A stretch of 64,000 bases of DNA from DCFW01 sp963790715. GTDB lineage: Bacteria; Bacteroidota; Bacteroidia; Bacteroidales; Bacteroidaceae. Location: the NCBI GenBank assembly GCA_963790715.1, contig CAWBPN010000018.1, forward strand, positions 496,001 to 560,000, read 5' to 3'. Below the pieces are notes generated by a model. The model saw only the letters and a list, made by a program, of their open reading frames with translations, was not told where the DNA came from and made no database searches. The position numbers and the translations under genes were made by a program. The first letter of the stretch is position 1. Each line of letters begins with the position of its first letter. This document shows positions 1 through 8,556 of this stretch, piece after piece.

Positions 1-2
1 AA

Positions 3-1115
3 GTGTTAGGTGCAGCCGACCCTGAAGAATACCCATTGCAAAAGAAAGAGCAAACGATGGAATATTTGCGTCAGATTGCCCATCTTCGCTTCCGCACAAA
101 CACATTCGGAGCAGTATTCCGCATTCGCCACAATATGGCTTTTGCCATTCACAAATACTTCCATGACCACGGATTCTATTACTTTAATGCACCACTTATC
201 ACAGCCAGTGACTGCGAAGGAGCCGGTGACATGTTTGAAGTAACGACAATGGACTTGAACAATCTGAAGAAGAACGAAGACGGATCGATTAACTTCGACG
301 ACGACTTCTTCGGCAGACATACAAGCCTCACAGTGTCAGGACAATTGGAAGCAGAAACAGCAGCTATGGCATTAGGAGCGGTATACACATTCGGTCCTAC
401 ATTCAGAGCTGAAAATTCCAACACTCCACGCCATCTGGCTGAGTTTTGGATGGTTGAACCGGAAGTTGCTTTCAACGAGATTGAAGAAAACATGGATTTG
501 GCTGAAGATTTCATTAAATACTGTATTAAATGGGCTTTGGACAATTGCCGGGATGACCTTCAGTTTTTAAATGACCGCTACGATAAAGAATTGATTGAAC
601 GCTTGCAAAGCATTCTCAAAGATAGTTTCCAACGCCTGACTTATACTGAAGGTATCAAGATATTGGAAGAGGCTGTCAAGAACGGACACAAGTTTGAATT
701 CCCTGTATATTGGGGTGTAGACTTGGCATCCGAACATGAGAGATTTTTGGTTGAACAGCATTTCAAGAAGCCGGTAATCCTCACTGACTATCCTAAAGAA
801 ATAAAAGCTTTCTATATGAAGCAAAACGAAGACGGGAAAACTGTTCGCGGCATGGATGTGCTATTCCCTAAAATAGGTGAAATCATCGGTGGTAGCGAAC
901 GTGAATCCGACTATGACAAACTCGTGAAGCATGCAGATGAAATGAAAGTGCCTACCAAAGACATTTGGTGGTATCTGGATACACGCCGTTTCGGCACATG
1001 TCCTCACAGCGGGTTCGGATTAGGCTTTGAACGTTTAATCTTATTCGTAACAGGAATGCAAAACATACGTGATGTTATTCCATTCCCACGTACACCGAAA
1101 TCAGCAGAATTCTAA
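3..1115 (+). CDS. asnS: Asparagine--tRNA ligase, C-terminal part (5' end outside window)
   Basis: Cytoplasmic class IIb aminoacyl-tRNA synthetase that charges tRNA-Asn. The visible 370 residues hold the class II catalytic core: the motif 2 region FRAENSNTPRHLAEFWMVEPE, the Asn-specific loop, and the C-terminal motif 3 GFGLGFERLILFVTGMQNIRDVIPFPR. The frame is open to the window edge and the first codon (GTG) is internal. Full-length bacterial AsnRS is about 465 residues, so the anticodon-binding OB fold lies upstream of the window. AsnRS rather than AspRS is supported by the short length and the absence of the bacterial AspRS insertion domain. Stop TAA at 1113-1115. A palindrome 50 bases downstream may end transcription. 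Confidence 0.95.
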   Translation: MLGAADPEEYPLQKKEQTMEYLRQIAHLRFRTNTFGAVFRIRHNMAFAIHKYFHDHGFYYFNAPLITASDCEGAGDMFEVTTMDLNNLKKNEDGSINFDDDFFGRHTSLTVSGQLEAETAAMALGAVYTFGPTFRAENSNTPRHLAEFWMVEPEVAFNEIEENMDLAEDFIKYCIKWALDNCRDDLQFLNDRYDKELIERLQSILKDSFQRLTYTEGIKILEEAVKNGHKFEFPVYWGVDLASEHERFLVEQHFKKPVILTDYPKEIKAFYMKQNEDGKTVRGMDVLFPKIGEIIGGSERESDYDKLVKHADEMKVPTKDIWWYLDTRRFGTCPHSGFGLGFERLILFVTGMQNIRDVIPFPRTPKSAEF

Positions 1116-1166
1116 ATAAAAGGGTGTCCATAAGACTCAATTTTATTATTATTTCTTAAAATTATT

Positions 1167-1207
1167 ACTCTTACAATAAAAAGATGCTATCTTTGTATTG
1201 TAAGAGT
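1167..1207 (+). promoter_or_regulatory. Promoter inside a 19+3+19 bp near-perfect palindrome
   Basis: The left arm ACTCTTACAATAAAAAGAT (1167-1185) and the right arm ATCTTTGTATTGTAAGAGT (1189-1207) are reverse complements except for one pair (1179/1195), with loop GCT. The right half contains TATCTTTG (1188-1195), a perfect Bacteroidota -7 box (TAnnTTTG), placed 20 bases before the kinase start codon. The element could be an operator over the kinase promoter, a terminator hairpin for asnS, or both. The arm symmetry and the box are seen directly; the function is inferred. Confidence 0.6.
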
Positions 1208-1214
1208 TATTTTT

Positions 1215-3161
1215 ATGAAAAAACTTTCATTACTGTTAGTTTTGATTATTGCATTTGCAAGTTGTAACAGGCATAATAAACGAATTGAGGATAATTACGC
1301 TTCTGTCGACAGTTTTGCATATTACCATTCTCTGTGTGATAAGGCAAACACATTTATGCGCCAATGCAAAGCTGATTCTGCCAACAAATATTTATCATTA
1401 ACATTCAATTTCTTAAAAAACAAACATGAATCACCGGAAATAAATAATATTTATAGCATCGCTTATGCCATCAAAGGTGGAAAATACGCTTTGACAGTTA
1501 ATTTAGATTATGCACTTTACTACTTTCAAAAAGCATATCGAAAAGGAATAAAATATGTCAATAAAAAAAACGCAATAACTTGCGTTAATATATTAACTGA
1601 CATTGCAGACACATATACTCACAAAGGCGACTATGCACGATCAGCTTTTTATTATCGTAAGGCGATGATTCTTTGCGACTCTGTTTTACCCAAAAGTAAA
1701 GATATTATTTTTACTTATATAGGCCTAGGAGAAACATACATGTATTTACAAAACTATCGCTTAAGTGATTATTATTTCGACATCGCTACTCAAAAAGTCG
1801 ATTTGTTAAACGTCCATGATAAATTCTTCTTATATAGTGCTTGCTGCAACTCTTATTATTATCGGAAAGACTATGCCACAGCATATAAGTACGTATTGAA
1901 AGCATTCCAGACGGCAAATTCCCAATCAGATCTTACTTATGAGCAGAATGTAGCAAAAGCTAATATTGGAGAGTTATCTCTATTTATGAACAAATATGAC
2001 GACGCTGACAAATTCTTGAATGAAGCATATATATTTTTTAAGAAGGTAAAAAATGAGACAGGTATGTTTTATGAAGAAACTCAACTGATGAAACTGGCAT
2101 TAAAACGACACGACAAGGACAAAGCCGATAAATATTTCAAATTATCCACAAGCCACAAATTAAAAGGGCTGGATGCAAACTCCATTCTCGTACACAACGA
2201 AGCATTAAGAGATTACTACATAAGCATCAACAACTACAAAAAGGCGTACGAATATCTCAATAGGAATATAAAATTAAATGATTCCACACGTAGCGTTATT
2301 GTAAAAAATAATGTTGCTGAGATAGATATGCGATATGCTCAGGATGTGAAGGTGATGAAAAAAGAGATGCAACTGAAAGACCAAAAGAATAAAACAAATC
2401 AGATACGTCTTTTCTCCATTATCGTTATCTTGCTTTTAATAATCATTATTACAGGTATTCTAATTGTTGTGTGGCAAAAATCTAAAATGGAAGCTCTCAA
2501 GATGCAAAAGCGTACGAATAAGCTAAAGAGCGTGCAACTCATGAACATTCGCCAATGTCTGTCACCACATTTCACTTTCAATGTGCTAAACCACGAAATA
2601 TACAATAAAGATGTAAACGCCGACAGTTTGCGCGAGGATTTACTTGAACTTTCAAAACTAATGCGTAAAACAATTGAAATAGCAGATAAACTAAACATAT
2701 CGCTCAAAGAAGAATTGGATTTCATTAATTCATATCTTGAACTGGCAAATAACAAATTCGATAAAAATGACTTCAGTTGGTCTATTAATATTGAAAAAGG
2801 TATTGACCCAAATCTCATTTCAATTCCATCAATGATTATCCATATATCTGTTGAGAATGCCTTAAAGCACGGACTAAGCGGACTGGACAGGCATAAAGAT
2901 TTACTTATAAACGCAAGGCACAATGACGGCGGAGTTGAAATAACAATTCTTGATAACGGCAAAGGTTACCATCCTGAAAATTATACATCCGTACGAAATA
3001 CGGGTACCGGGCAAAAGGCTATGAGACGAACTGTAGATTTTTTAAATTCGTATAATAAAAAAAAGATTAGATATACTATAAGGAACCGTACGGATGATAT
3101 CTCAACGGGAACAATAGTAACAATCTTTATTCCAGATAACTATTCTTATAAAATACAATAA
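1215..3161 (+). CDS. TPR-containing LytS/YehU-type sensor histidine kinase
   Basis: Membrane sensor kinase of 648 residues. The N-terminus has a lipobox-like signal (AFASC, Cys at about residue 17). Residues 30-380 look like helical TPR repeats, presumably periplasmic. One membrane segment follows (about 397-419), then a coiled linker and a His_kinase domain of the LytS type with the motif LSPHFTFNVLN; phospho-acceptor His452. The C-terminal HATPase carries VENALKHGL (N box) and DNGKG. The next gene, 2 bases downstream, encodes a LytTR response regulator, so the pair forms a two-component system. The input signal is unknown. The combination of lipobox and a separate membrane helix is noteworthy; the lipobox may simply be part of a cleavable signal. 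Confidence 0.88.
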   Translation: MKKLSLLLVLIIAFASCNRHNKRIEDNYASVDSFAYYHSLCDKANTFMRQCKADSANKYLSLTFNFLKNKHESPEINNIYSIAYAIKGGKYALTVNLDYALYYFQKAYRKGIKYVNKKNAITCVNILTDIADTYTHKGDYARSAFYYRKAMILCDSVLPKSKDIIFTYIGLGETYMYLQNYRLSDYYFDIATQKVDLLNVHDKFFLYSACCNSYYYRKDYATAYKYVLKAFQTANSQSDLTYEQNVAKANIGELSLFMNKYDDADKFLNEAYIFFKKVKNETGMFYEETQLMKLALKRHDKDKADKYFKLSTSHKLKGLDANSILVHNEALRDYYISINNYKKAYEYLNRNIKLNDSTRSVIVKNNVAEIDMRYAQDVKVMKKEMQLKDQKNKTNQIRLFSIIVILLLIIIITGILIVVWQKSKMEALKMQKRTNKLKSVQLMNIRQCLSPHFTFNVLNHEIYNKDVNADSLREDLLELSKLMRKTIEIADKLNISLKEELDFINSYLELANNKFDKNDFSWSINIEKGIDPNLISIPSMIIHISVENALKHGLSGLDRHKDLLINARHNDGGVEITILDNGKGYHPENYTSVRNTGTGQKAMRRTVDFLNSYNKKKIRYTIRNRTDDISTGTIVTIFIPDNYSYKIQ

Positions 3162-3163
3162 CC

Positions 3164-3919
3164 ATGGCAGATAAAAAATATTCGGTAGTAATTGTGGACG
3201 ATGACAAGGCATCAGTCACCTCACTTGAAGAGGCTTTAGAGCAAAATCCTGATTTTGAGGTTGTTGCCACAGCTAACAACTACAAAAAAGGAATACATAA
3301 GATAATGGATAAACATCCGAATCTACTGTTTCTGGATGTGGAACTGCCCGATGGATACGGTTATGACCTACTACAGGAAATACGCGAACGAATTACATGG
3401 AAAATGATGGTGGTGTTTTATTCTGCATATAGCCAATACATGCTCCAGGCCTTACGCCAATCGGCTTTCGACTATTTATTAAAGCCATTTGACGAGGATG
3501 AACTTAACACCATATTAAACAACTTCAAGGAGAAATCTCAGGAAAATGATATAAATATACCGACTCCCCTTACTTATGATAAAGGCGGATTCTTTATTGT
3601 CAACACGCCGACCGGCGGTGTAAAAAAGATTCATTATAACGAGATAGGGTATTTTGAATACGACCAGTCAAAACGTATATGGCAAATTATTCCCTTGTCC
3701 AAATCAAGAATTAATCTCAAGACAAGCACCAAATCTGAAGATATAACGAATGTCTCGAAAAACTTTTTCAAAATAAATAAGCATCAAATCATCAATATGG
3801 ATTATTTTTCAACTATTGATGATGGACAGTGCTTATTGACAGACCCTTTTAATGAAGATCACCTGCCAATATCACATGCAGTTGCAAAAGAGATGCAAGA
3901 TAAATACGGTGTCATTTGA
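3164..3919 (+). CDS. LytTR-family response regulator
   Basis: DNA-binding response regulator of 251 residues. The receiver domain (1-125) has the acidic pocket VDDD, phospho-acceptor Asp58 in FLDVELPDG and the conserved Lys in LLKPFD. A LytTR DNA-binding domain fills about residues 145-251 (FFKINKHQIINMDYF is typical). LytTR proteins bind direct repeats upstream of target promoters. The gene starts 2 bases after the kinase stop, so the two are cotranscribed and almost certainly cognate. The 3' end overlaps the convergent LolD-like gene by 8 bases. Targets cannot be deduced from the window. Confidence 0.9.
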   Translation: MADKKYSVVIVDDDKASVTSLEEALEQNPDFEVVATANNYKKGIHKIMDKHPNLLFLDVELPDGYGYDLLQEIRERITWKMMVVFYSAYSQYMLQALRQSAFDYLLKPFDEDELNTILNNFKEKSQENDINIPTPLTYDKGGFFIVNTPTGGVKKIHYNEIGYFEYDQSKRIWQIIPLSKSRINLKTSTKSEDITNVSKNFFKINKHQIINMDYFSTIDDGQCLLTDPFNEDHLPISHAVAKEMQDKYGVI

Positions 3920-4580
3920 CAGGTAGGCCGTCACTTATCACACCGTCAACAATATGAATTGTTCTGTCGGTTATGCTTGCCAGTTCTTGGTCATGTGTCA
4001 CAATCACAAATGTCTGATGAAACTGGTCGCGAAGATCAAAAAACAATTTATGCAATTCTTGTTTATTATGTGTGTCCAAACTTCCGCTCGGCTCGTCAGC
4101 CAATATTACATCGGGATTGTTTACTAAAGCCCTGGCAACAGCCACGCGCTGTTTTTCGCCACCGCTCAATTCTCCGGGTTTGTGCTTTGCGCGATCCGAC
4201 AAATTCATAAAACCCAAGATTTCTTCGGCACGCTTTTTTGCATCGTGAGACGATGTGCCGGCAATATAAGCCGGTATCATGATATTTTCAAGAGCCGTAA
4301 ATTCAGGCAACAATTGATGAAACTGGAATACAAAACCGATATGAGTGTTGCGAAAAGCGCTCAACTTTTTCCCATGCAATTTATGAATATCTTCTCCGTC
4401 AAAAAAGATAGAACCTTCATCCGGAGTATCGAGCGTACCCATAATTTGCAATAATGTAGTTTTACCAGCACCGCTCGGCCCGACAATACTTACGACTTCA
4501 CTTTTTTCAACTTCGAGATCAATGCCTTTCAGCACTTTCAACGAACCGAAACTCTTGGTAATTCCTTTCAATTGTATCAT
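3912..4580 (-). CDS. LolD-like ABC transporter ATP-binding protein
   Basis: Cytoplasmic ATPase of 222 residues from the LolD/MacB-type branch, which powers extraction of lipoproteins or other substrates from the inner membrane. It has Walker A GPSGAGKTT, a Q-loop (FVFQFHQLLPEFTALEN), the ABC signature LSGGEKQR, Walker B VILADEPSG and the H-loop VTHD. I chose the ATG at 4580 (MIQLKGITKSFG) because the longer reading frame to 4694 adds 38 residues unlike the family. No permease (LolC/LolE) is adjacent, so the partner must be elsewhere. The gene converges on the LytTR gene and overlaps its end. Confidence 0.88.
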   Translation of the reverse strand: MIQLKGITKSFGSLKVLKGIDLEVEKSEVVSIVGPSGAGKTTLLQIMGTLDTPDEGSIFFDGEDIHKLHGKKLSAFRNTHIGFVFQFHQLLPEFTALENIMIPAYIAGTSSHDAKKRAEEILGFMNLSDRAKHKPGELSGGEKQRVAVARALVNNPDVILADEPSGSLDTHNKQELHKLFFDLRDQFHQTFVIVTHDQELASITDRTIHIVDGVISDGLPVK

Positions 4581-5520
4581 GATATATAACCTTATGCGAA
4601 TGCAAAGAAACAAAAAAGGGAAGTGAATTGCAACGTTTTTCCCATTTTTCAATAGGCGTATTAAACTGTTAAATATAGATGATGCGCTTCGCAAATTATG
4701 CTACTAAATCGAGACCTGAATAGGCGGATTTTCTGATTTTCACCTCCATATTACCCATTATATAAGAACTTTGCACATGCTATTCATCTTTCAGATTGCC
4801 TATTATCAAAGGCTTTTCGGGCTGCATGGCTGAACACATGCATACACGCCCAAGGTTTCAGCTGTTTTATACGCCATCTATTCAGGCTCTTATATATTTG
4901 TAAACATATACTGAGAAAACATTAAAAATACACTGTGATTACCATAAAAGTACACTGTAATTTCCCTTATTTATCAGCATGTTTAGCGTGATTATTAAGC
5001 ATGAGTTATATTTTTCACAGCTGTAAAAACATCTTTCCACAGCTGTAAAAACATCTTTTCACAGCTATAAAAACATCTTTTCACAGCTGTAATAAATGGT
5101 ATACATAACGTTATTTCACGGTAATCATCGTGGATAATTACGGTAAACTCTGTGGAAACCTTTGCCAATCGCACTGACAAGTATATTCATTCCATGTGAA
5201 GAAATAACATTTTTGCCTGAACACCTATGAATAAAAAGCATACATATTCAATCAACAGTCATTTTAAGTGTCAAGAGCTGAATAGTTGCAGGTATTCAGA
5301 CTATCAGCCGATACGCCTTTTACACATAGGCTACCTGAAACATGAATAGATAAATACTTTTTTTAATATAAGGAAGAAATAAGTAGCCTTCAGCATTGAT
5401 TTTAACTGCAATTATAATATGAAGAAGTAGTTTACGACAAAGTGTGGGCATTTCGCATGTGCAAGATTATTTTTTTGATGAAAAATGAACAGGCTCAGAG
5501 ATTTATATAAATAAATATAG
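4581..5520. other. 940-base non-coding gap
   Basis: No credible coding region: the only reading frame (about 61 codons on the minus strand near 4995-5180) crosses tandem repeats of 22 bases, a length that does not preserve frame. The stretch is AT-rich and contains the repeat array at 4924-5160. Between about 5170 and 5510 I see no RNA gene or further repeat. Confidence 0.6.
4924..5160. repeat. Degenerate 22-bp tandem array with palindromic ACAGCTGT cores
   Basis: The best part is four consecutive 22-base units beginning at 5012, 5034, 5056 and 5078. Each has TTTTCACAGCTGTAAAAA (or one to two changes) followed by a short spacer; the core ACAGCTGT is self-complementary. To the left, TACACTGT recurs at 4929 and 4951, again 22 bases apart and in register with the units at 5012. 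To the right, CGGTAA recurs at 5119 and 5141, also 22 apart. A spacing of about two helical turns puts the cores on one face of the DNA, which suits an array of protein-binding sites. Several units resemble DnaA boxes: TTTTTCACA at 5011 fits TTWTNCACA, and others differ by one base. Confidence 0.7.
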
Positions 5521-5528
5521 TAATTTTG
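5521..5528 (+). promoter_or_regulatory. Predicted -7 box for asd
   Basis: TAATTTTG matches the Bacteroidota -7 consensus TAnnTTTG and lies 36 bases before the asd start codon. No convincing -33 TTTG is visible. Confidence 0.55.
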
Positions 5529-5564
5529 CCAAATAATACATACTAATTAAAAATAAACAAAGAA

Positions 5565-6575
5565 ATGAAAGTAGCAATAGTTGGCGCAAGCGGTGCCGTA
5601 GGACAAGAGTTTCTGCGTGTACTTGACGAGAGAAAATTCCCGATTGATGAACTGATTCTTTTCGGATCGCAACGTAGTGCGGGTCGAAAATACCCGTTCC
5701 GCGGTAAAGATATTGAAGTCAAACTTTTGCAACACAATGATGATTTTAAAGGGGTTGACATAGCATTCACATCTGCCGGAGCAGGCACATCCGTAGAATT
5801 TGCTGAAACAATCACAAAATACGGAGCAGTGATGATTGATAACTCCAGTGCATTCCGCATGGACGAAGATGTTCCATTGGTAGTACCGGAGGTCAATCCT
5901 AAAGATGCATTCAACCGTCCACGCAGTATAATTGCCAATCCCAACTGCACAACCATTCAGTTGGTAACGGCACTGAAAGCCATTGAAGACATAACACATA
6001 TCAAACGCGCACACGTATCAACATATCAGGCAGCAAGCGGAGCAGGAGCAGCCGCAATGGCCGAACTTTACGAGCAATACAGGCAAGTGTTGAACAACGA
6101 GCCTGTTACGGTAAAGAAATTTCAATACCAATTGGCATTCAATGTCATTCCACAAATTGACGTATTCAAGCCGAACGGATATACCAAAGAAGAAATGAAA
6201 ATGTACAACGAGAGTCGCAAGATAATGCATTCAGATATCAAAGTCAGTGCCACATGCGTACGCGTACCTTCATTACGTTCACACTCACAAAGCGTTTGGA
6301 TAGAAACAGAACGTCCTGTATCGGTTAAAGAAGCACAATATGCTTTTGCACACGGAGAAGGTTTAGTTTTGAAAGACAATCCTGAAAAGCTCGAGTATCC
6401 TATGCCTTTGTTTCTGGCAGGAAAAGACCCTGTATACGTAGGTCGTGTTCGCGAAGACTTGGCAGATGAGAACGGACTGACATTCTGGATTGTCGGTGAC
6501 CAGATTAAGAAGGGCGCAGCACTTAACGCCGTACAAATTGCGGAATATCTTATAAAAGAAGGTAATATAAAATAA
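5565..6575 (+). CDS. asd: Aspartate-semialdehyde dehydrogenase
   Basis: Cytoplasmic NADPH-dependent enzyme that reduces aspartyl-4-phosphate to aspartate semialdehyde, the branch point to lysine/diaminopimelate, threonine and methionine. The 336 residues match the usual family length. The N-terminal nucleotide-binding motif is VGASGAVGQEFLRVL, the active-site cysteine lies in NPNCTTIQLV, and the C-terminal motif RVPSLRSHSQSVWIE provides substrate-binding Arg and the catalytic His. It is a single-gene unit with its own -7 box upstream and a clear hairpin terminator downstream. Confidence 0.96.
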   Translation: MKVAIVGASGAVGQEFLRVLDERKFPIDELILFGSQRSAGRKYPFRGKDIEVKLLQHNDDFKGVDIAFTSAGAGTSVEFAETITKYGAVMIDNSSAFRMDEDVPLVVPEVNPKDAFNRPRSIIANPNCTTIQLVTALKAIEDITHIKRAHVSTYQAASGAGAAAMAELYEQYRQVLNNEPVTVKKFQYQLAFNVIPQIDVFKPNGYTKEEMKMYNESRKIMHSDIKVSATCVRVPSLRSHSQSVWIETERPVSVKEAQYAFAHGEGLVLKDNPEKLEYPMPLFLAGKDPVYVGRVREDLADENGLTFWIVGDQIKKGAALNAVQIAEYLIKEGNIK

Positions 6576-6602
6576 ATTATTTGATAATAAAAGGTTATCA
6601 GA

Positions 6603-6634
6603 CCCCGTGTAAGGCCATTCTTACATGGGGGTTT
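6603..6634 (+). terminator. Rho-independent terminator after asd
   Basis: Stem of 11 pairs: CCCCGTGTAAG (6603-6613) and CTTACATGGGG (6620-6630) with one G-U pair, six-base loop, followed by GTTTATTTA. It lies 27 bases after the asd stop. Confidence 0.8.
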
Positions 6635-6751
6635 ATTTACCATGGCAATTACAGTTAACAAATTGGTTGAATCATAGCGCAAGTATGCAAAAAATCGATT
6701 TTGTATTATACGTAGTCGATATAATTTAATACATGATAGGAACAATTTGTT

Positions 6752-6759
6752 TACCTTTG
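6752..6759 (+). promoter_or_regulatory. Predicted -7 box for the GH29 gene
   Basis: TACCTTTG fits TAnnTTTG and lies 30 bases before the start codon. Confidence 0.5.
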
Positions 6760-6789
6760 GAAACTAAAAAATAAATAAACTTTAGTGTT

Positions 6790-8412
6790 ATGAAATGCAA
6801 GCCATTTATTACTCTATCTTTTGTGTTATTCAGCTGCTTATGTTTGGCACAAGAACCCTGTATTCAACCGGTAAAACAACTGCAAGAGCCTATGCAAACA
6901 GGGAAATTCAAACCCACGTGGAAATCGCTTGAACAATATCAAGTGCCTGAATGGTATTGCAACGCCAAGTTCGGAATATGGGCACACTGGGGACCTCAAT
7001 GCCAACCTGAACATGGAGATTGGTATGCTCACGAAATGTATATTGAAGGCTCTAACGACTACAAATGGCATCTTAAGCATTACGGACATCCGTCAAAATT
7101 CGGATTCAAGGATATCATACATGAATGGAAAGCTCAAAGATGGGATCCTGATAAATTAATTAAATTATATAAACGTGTAGGCGCTCAATATTTTGTTGCG
7201 TTAGGCAACCATCATGATAATTTTGATTTATGGGACAGCAAATATCATAATTGGAATTCTGTTAAAATAGGTCCTAAAAAAGATATTTTAAAAGGATGGG
7301 CAGAAGCTGCCCGTAAAAACGGCTTACATTTCGGGGTCAGCATACACTCATCACATGCTTGGACTTGGTATGAACCGGCTCAAGGAGCCGACACAGTCGG
7401 TCCATATAAGGGAGTACCATATGACGGTAAACTAACAAAGGCTGATGGGAAGGGAAAATGGTGGCAAGGACTTGATCCCCAAGAGCTGTATTGCCAAAAC
7501 CATCCGCTAAGCAAAAAAGAAGATAACAGCGGTGGCAATCAATGGGATTGGGGAGGAGGAGCATCCATACCCGATAAACAATATTGTGAAAATTTTTACA
7601 ATCGCACAGTTGATATGATAAACAAGTATCATCCGGACTTAGTTTATTTTGACGACACAGCTTTGCCGTTGTGGCCGGTAAGCGATGTCGGACTATATGT
7701 AGCGGCAGATTTTTATAACAGCAACTTAAAAAGGACAAAAGGTAAGTCTGAAGGTGTTATTCTAGGCAAGAAACTTACAGAAGAGCAAAAAAAATGTTTA
7801 GTATGGGATGTCGAACGTGGTGCTCCGGACAAGATGCAAGAAAAGCATTGGCAGACATGTTCATGTATCGGCAATTGGCATTACGATCGCTCGTTATATG
7901 ATAGGAACGGATACAAAACACCTGAAGAGGTTATACAAATGTTAGCCGACATCGTTAGCAAAAATGGGAATCTATTGCTTAGCATTCCTGTAAGAGGTGA
8001 TGGGACAATTGATGATAAAGAAGAAAACATACTTGAAAATATAGCAAAATGGATGGATGTAAACAAAGAATGTATTTTTGATACACATCCGTGGAAAACA
8101 TTCGGTGAAGGTCCTGATGCCGAAAGCTCTCATCCGCTACGCGAGCAAGGATATAACGAAGGTAAAAGTAAATATACACAGGCAGACTTAAGGTTTACTC
8201 AAAAGGGGAAAGCTGTATACGTTATTTGTATGAAATGCCCTAATGAAAGCAAAATAACAATCAAATCATTTGCAAATTATGGCATTAATGTACAAAAAGT
8301 GGAACTGTTAGGGTATGGCAATTTGCAATATATCAAAACAAATGATTTCTTGACCGTAAAATTCCCAAAGGTGGACGAATTAATGCCGGTTATAAAAGTT
8401 ATTACAAAATAA
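6790..8412 (+). CDS. Secreted alpha-L-fucosidase, family GH29
   Basis: Retaining exo-glycosidase of 540 residues that removes alpha-linked L-fucose. A signal peptide covers about residues 1-21 (ending CLCLAQ), so the enzyme is exported. Family features are FGIWAHWGPQ near the start, the His-rich LGNHHDNFDLWDS, GLHFGVSIHSSHAW and HPDLVYFDDTALP, in which Asp288 is the likely nucleophile. The catalytic barrel takes up about residues 35-430 and a beta-rich C-terminal domain follows. It is the first gene of the polysaccharide-utilisation locus, before the HTCS regulator. Substrate linkage cannot be read from sequence. Confidence 0.9.
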   Translation: MKCKPFITLSFVLFSCLCLAQEPCIQPVKQLQEPMQTGKFKPTWKSLEQYQVPEWYCNAKFGIWAHWGPQCQPEHGDWYAHEMYIEGSNDYKWHLKHYGHPSKFGFKDIIHEWKAQRWDPDKLIKLYKRVGAQYFVALGNHHDNFDLWDSKYHNWNSVKIGPKKDILKGWAEAARKNGLHFGVSIHSSHAWTWYEPAQGADTVGPYKGVPYDGKLTKADGKGKWWQGLDPQELYCQNHPLSKKEDNSGGNQWDWGGGASIPDKQYCENFYNRTVDMINKYHPDLVYFDDTALPLWPVSDVGLYVAADFYNSNLKRTKGKSEGVILGKKLTEEQKKCLVWDVERGAPDKMQEKHWQTCSCIGNWHYDRSLYDRNGYKTPEEVIQMLADIVSKNGNLLLSIPVRGDGTIDDKEENILENIAKWMDVNKECIFDTHPWKTFGEGPDAESSHPLREQGYNEGKSKYTQADLRFTQKGKAVYVICMKCPNESKITIKSFANYGINVQKVELLGYGNLQYIKTNDFLTVKFPKVDELMPVIKVITK

Positions 8413-8556
8413 TGATTATACATCAATGATTATCTTTATTAACTCGGAGAAAGCATTGAAGTATGAAGAGCGCCATATTATTAAAACAGAAAAGAATAAC
8501 AATAATGTTTAGCCTCGGCAACTAATTAAATTGAGAGAATTATCAATTTATTATAT

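Noticed and set aside
4924..5160. CRISPR array
   Set aside because: Units are adjacent 22-base direct repeats without unique spacers, and no cas genes are present.
4995..5180. 61-codon minus-strand reading frame
   Set aside because: It runs through 22-base tandem repeats, which are not a multiple of three, and has no coding pattern.
4581..5564. Chromosomal replication origin suggested by DnaA-box-like repeats and AT-rich gap
   Set aside because: The ribosomal clusters at 28-46 kb read toward this site. Such operons usually run with the fork, away from the origin. No dnaA or other origin genes are near.
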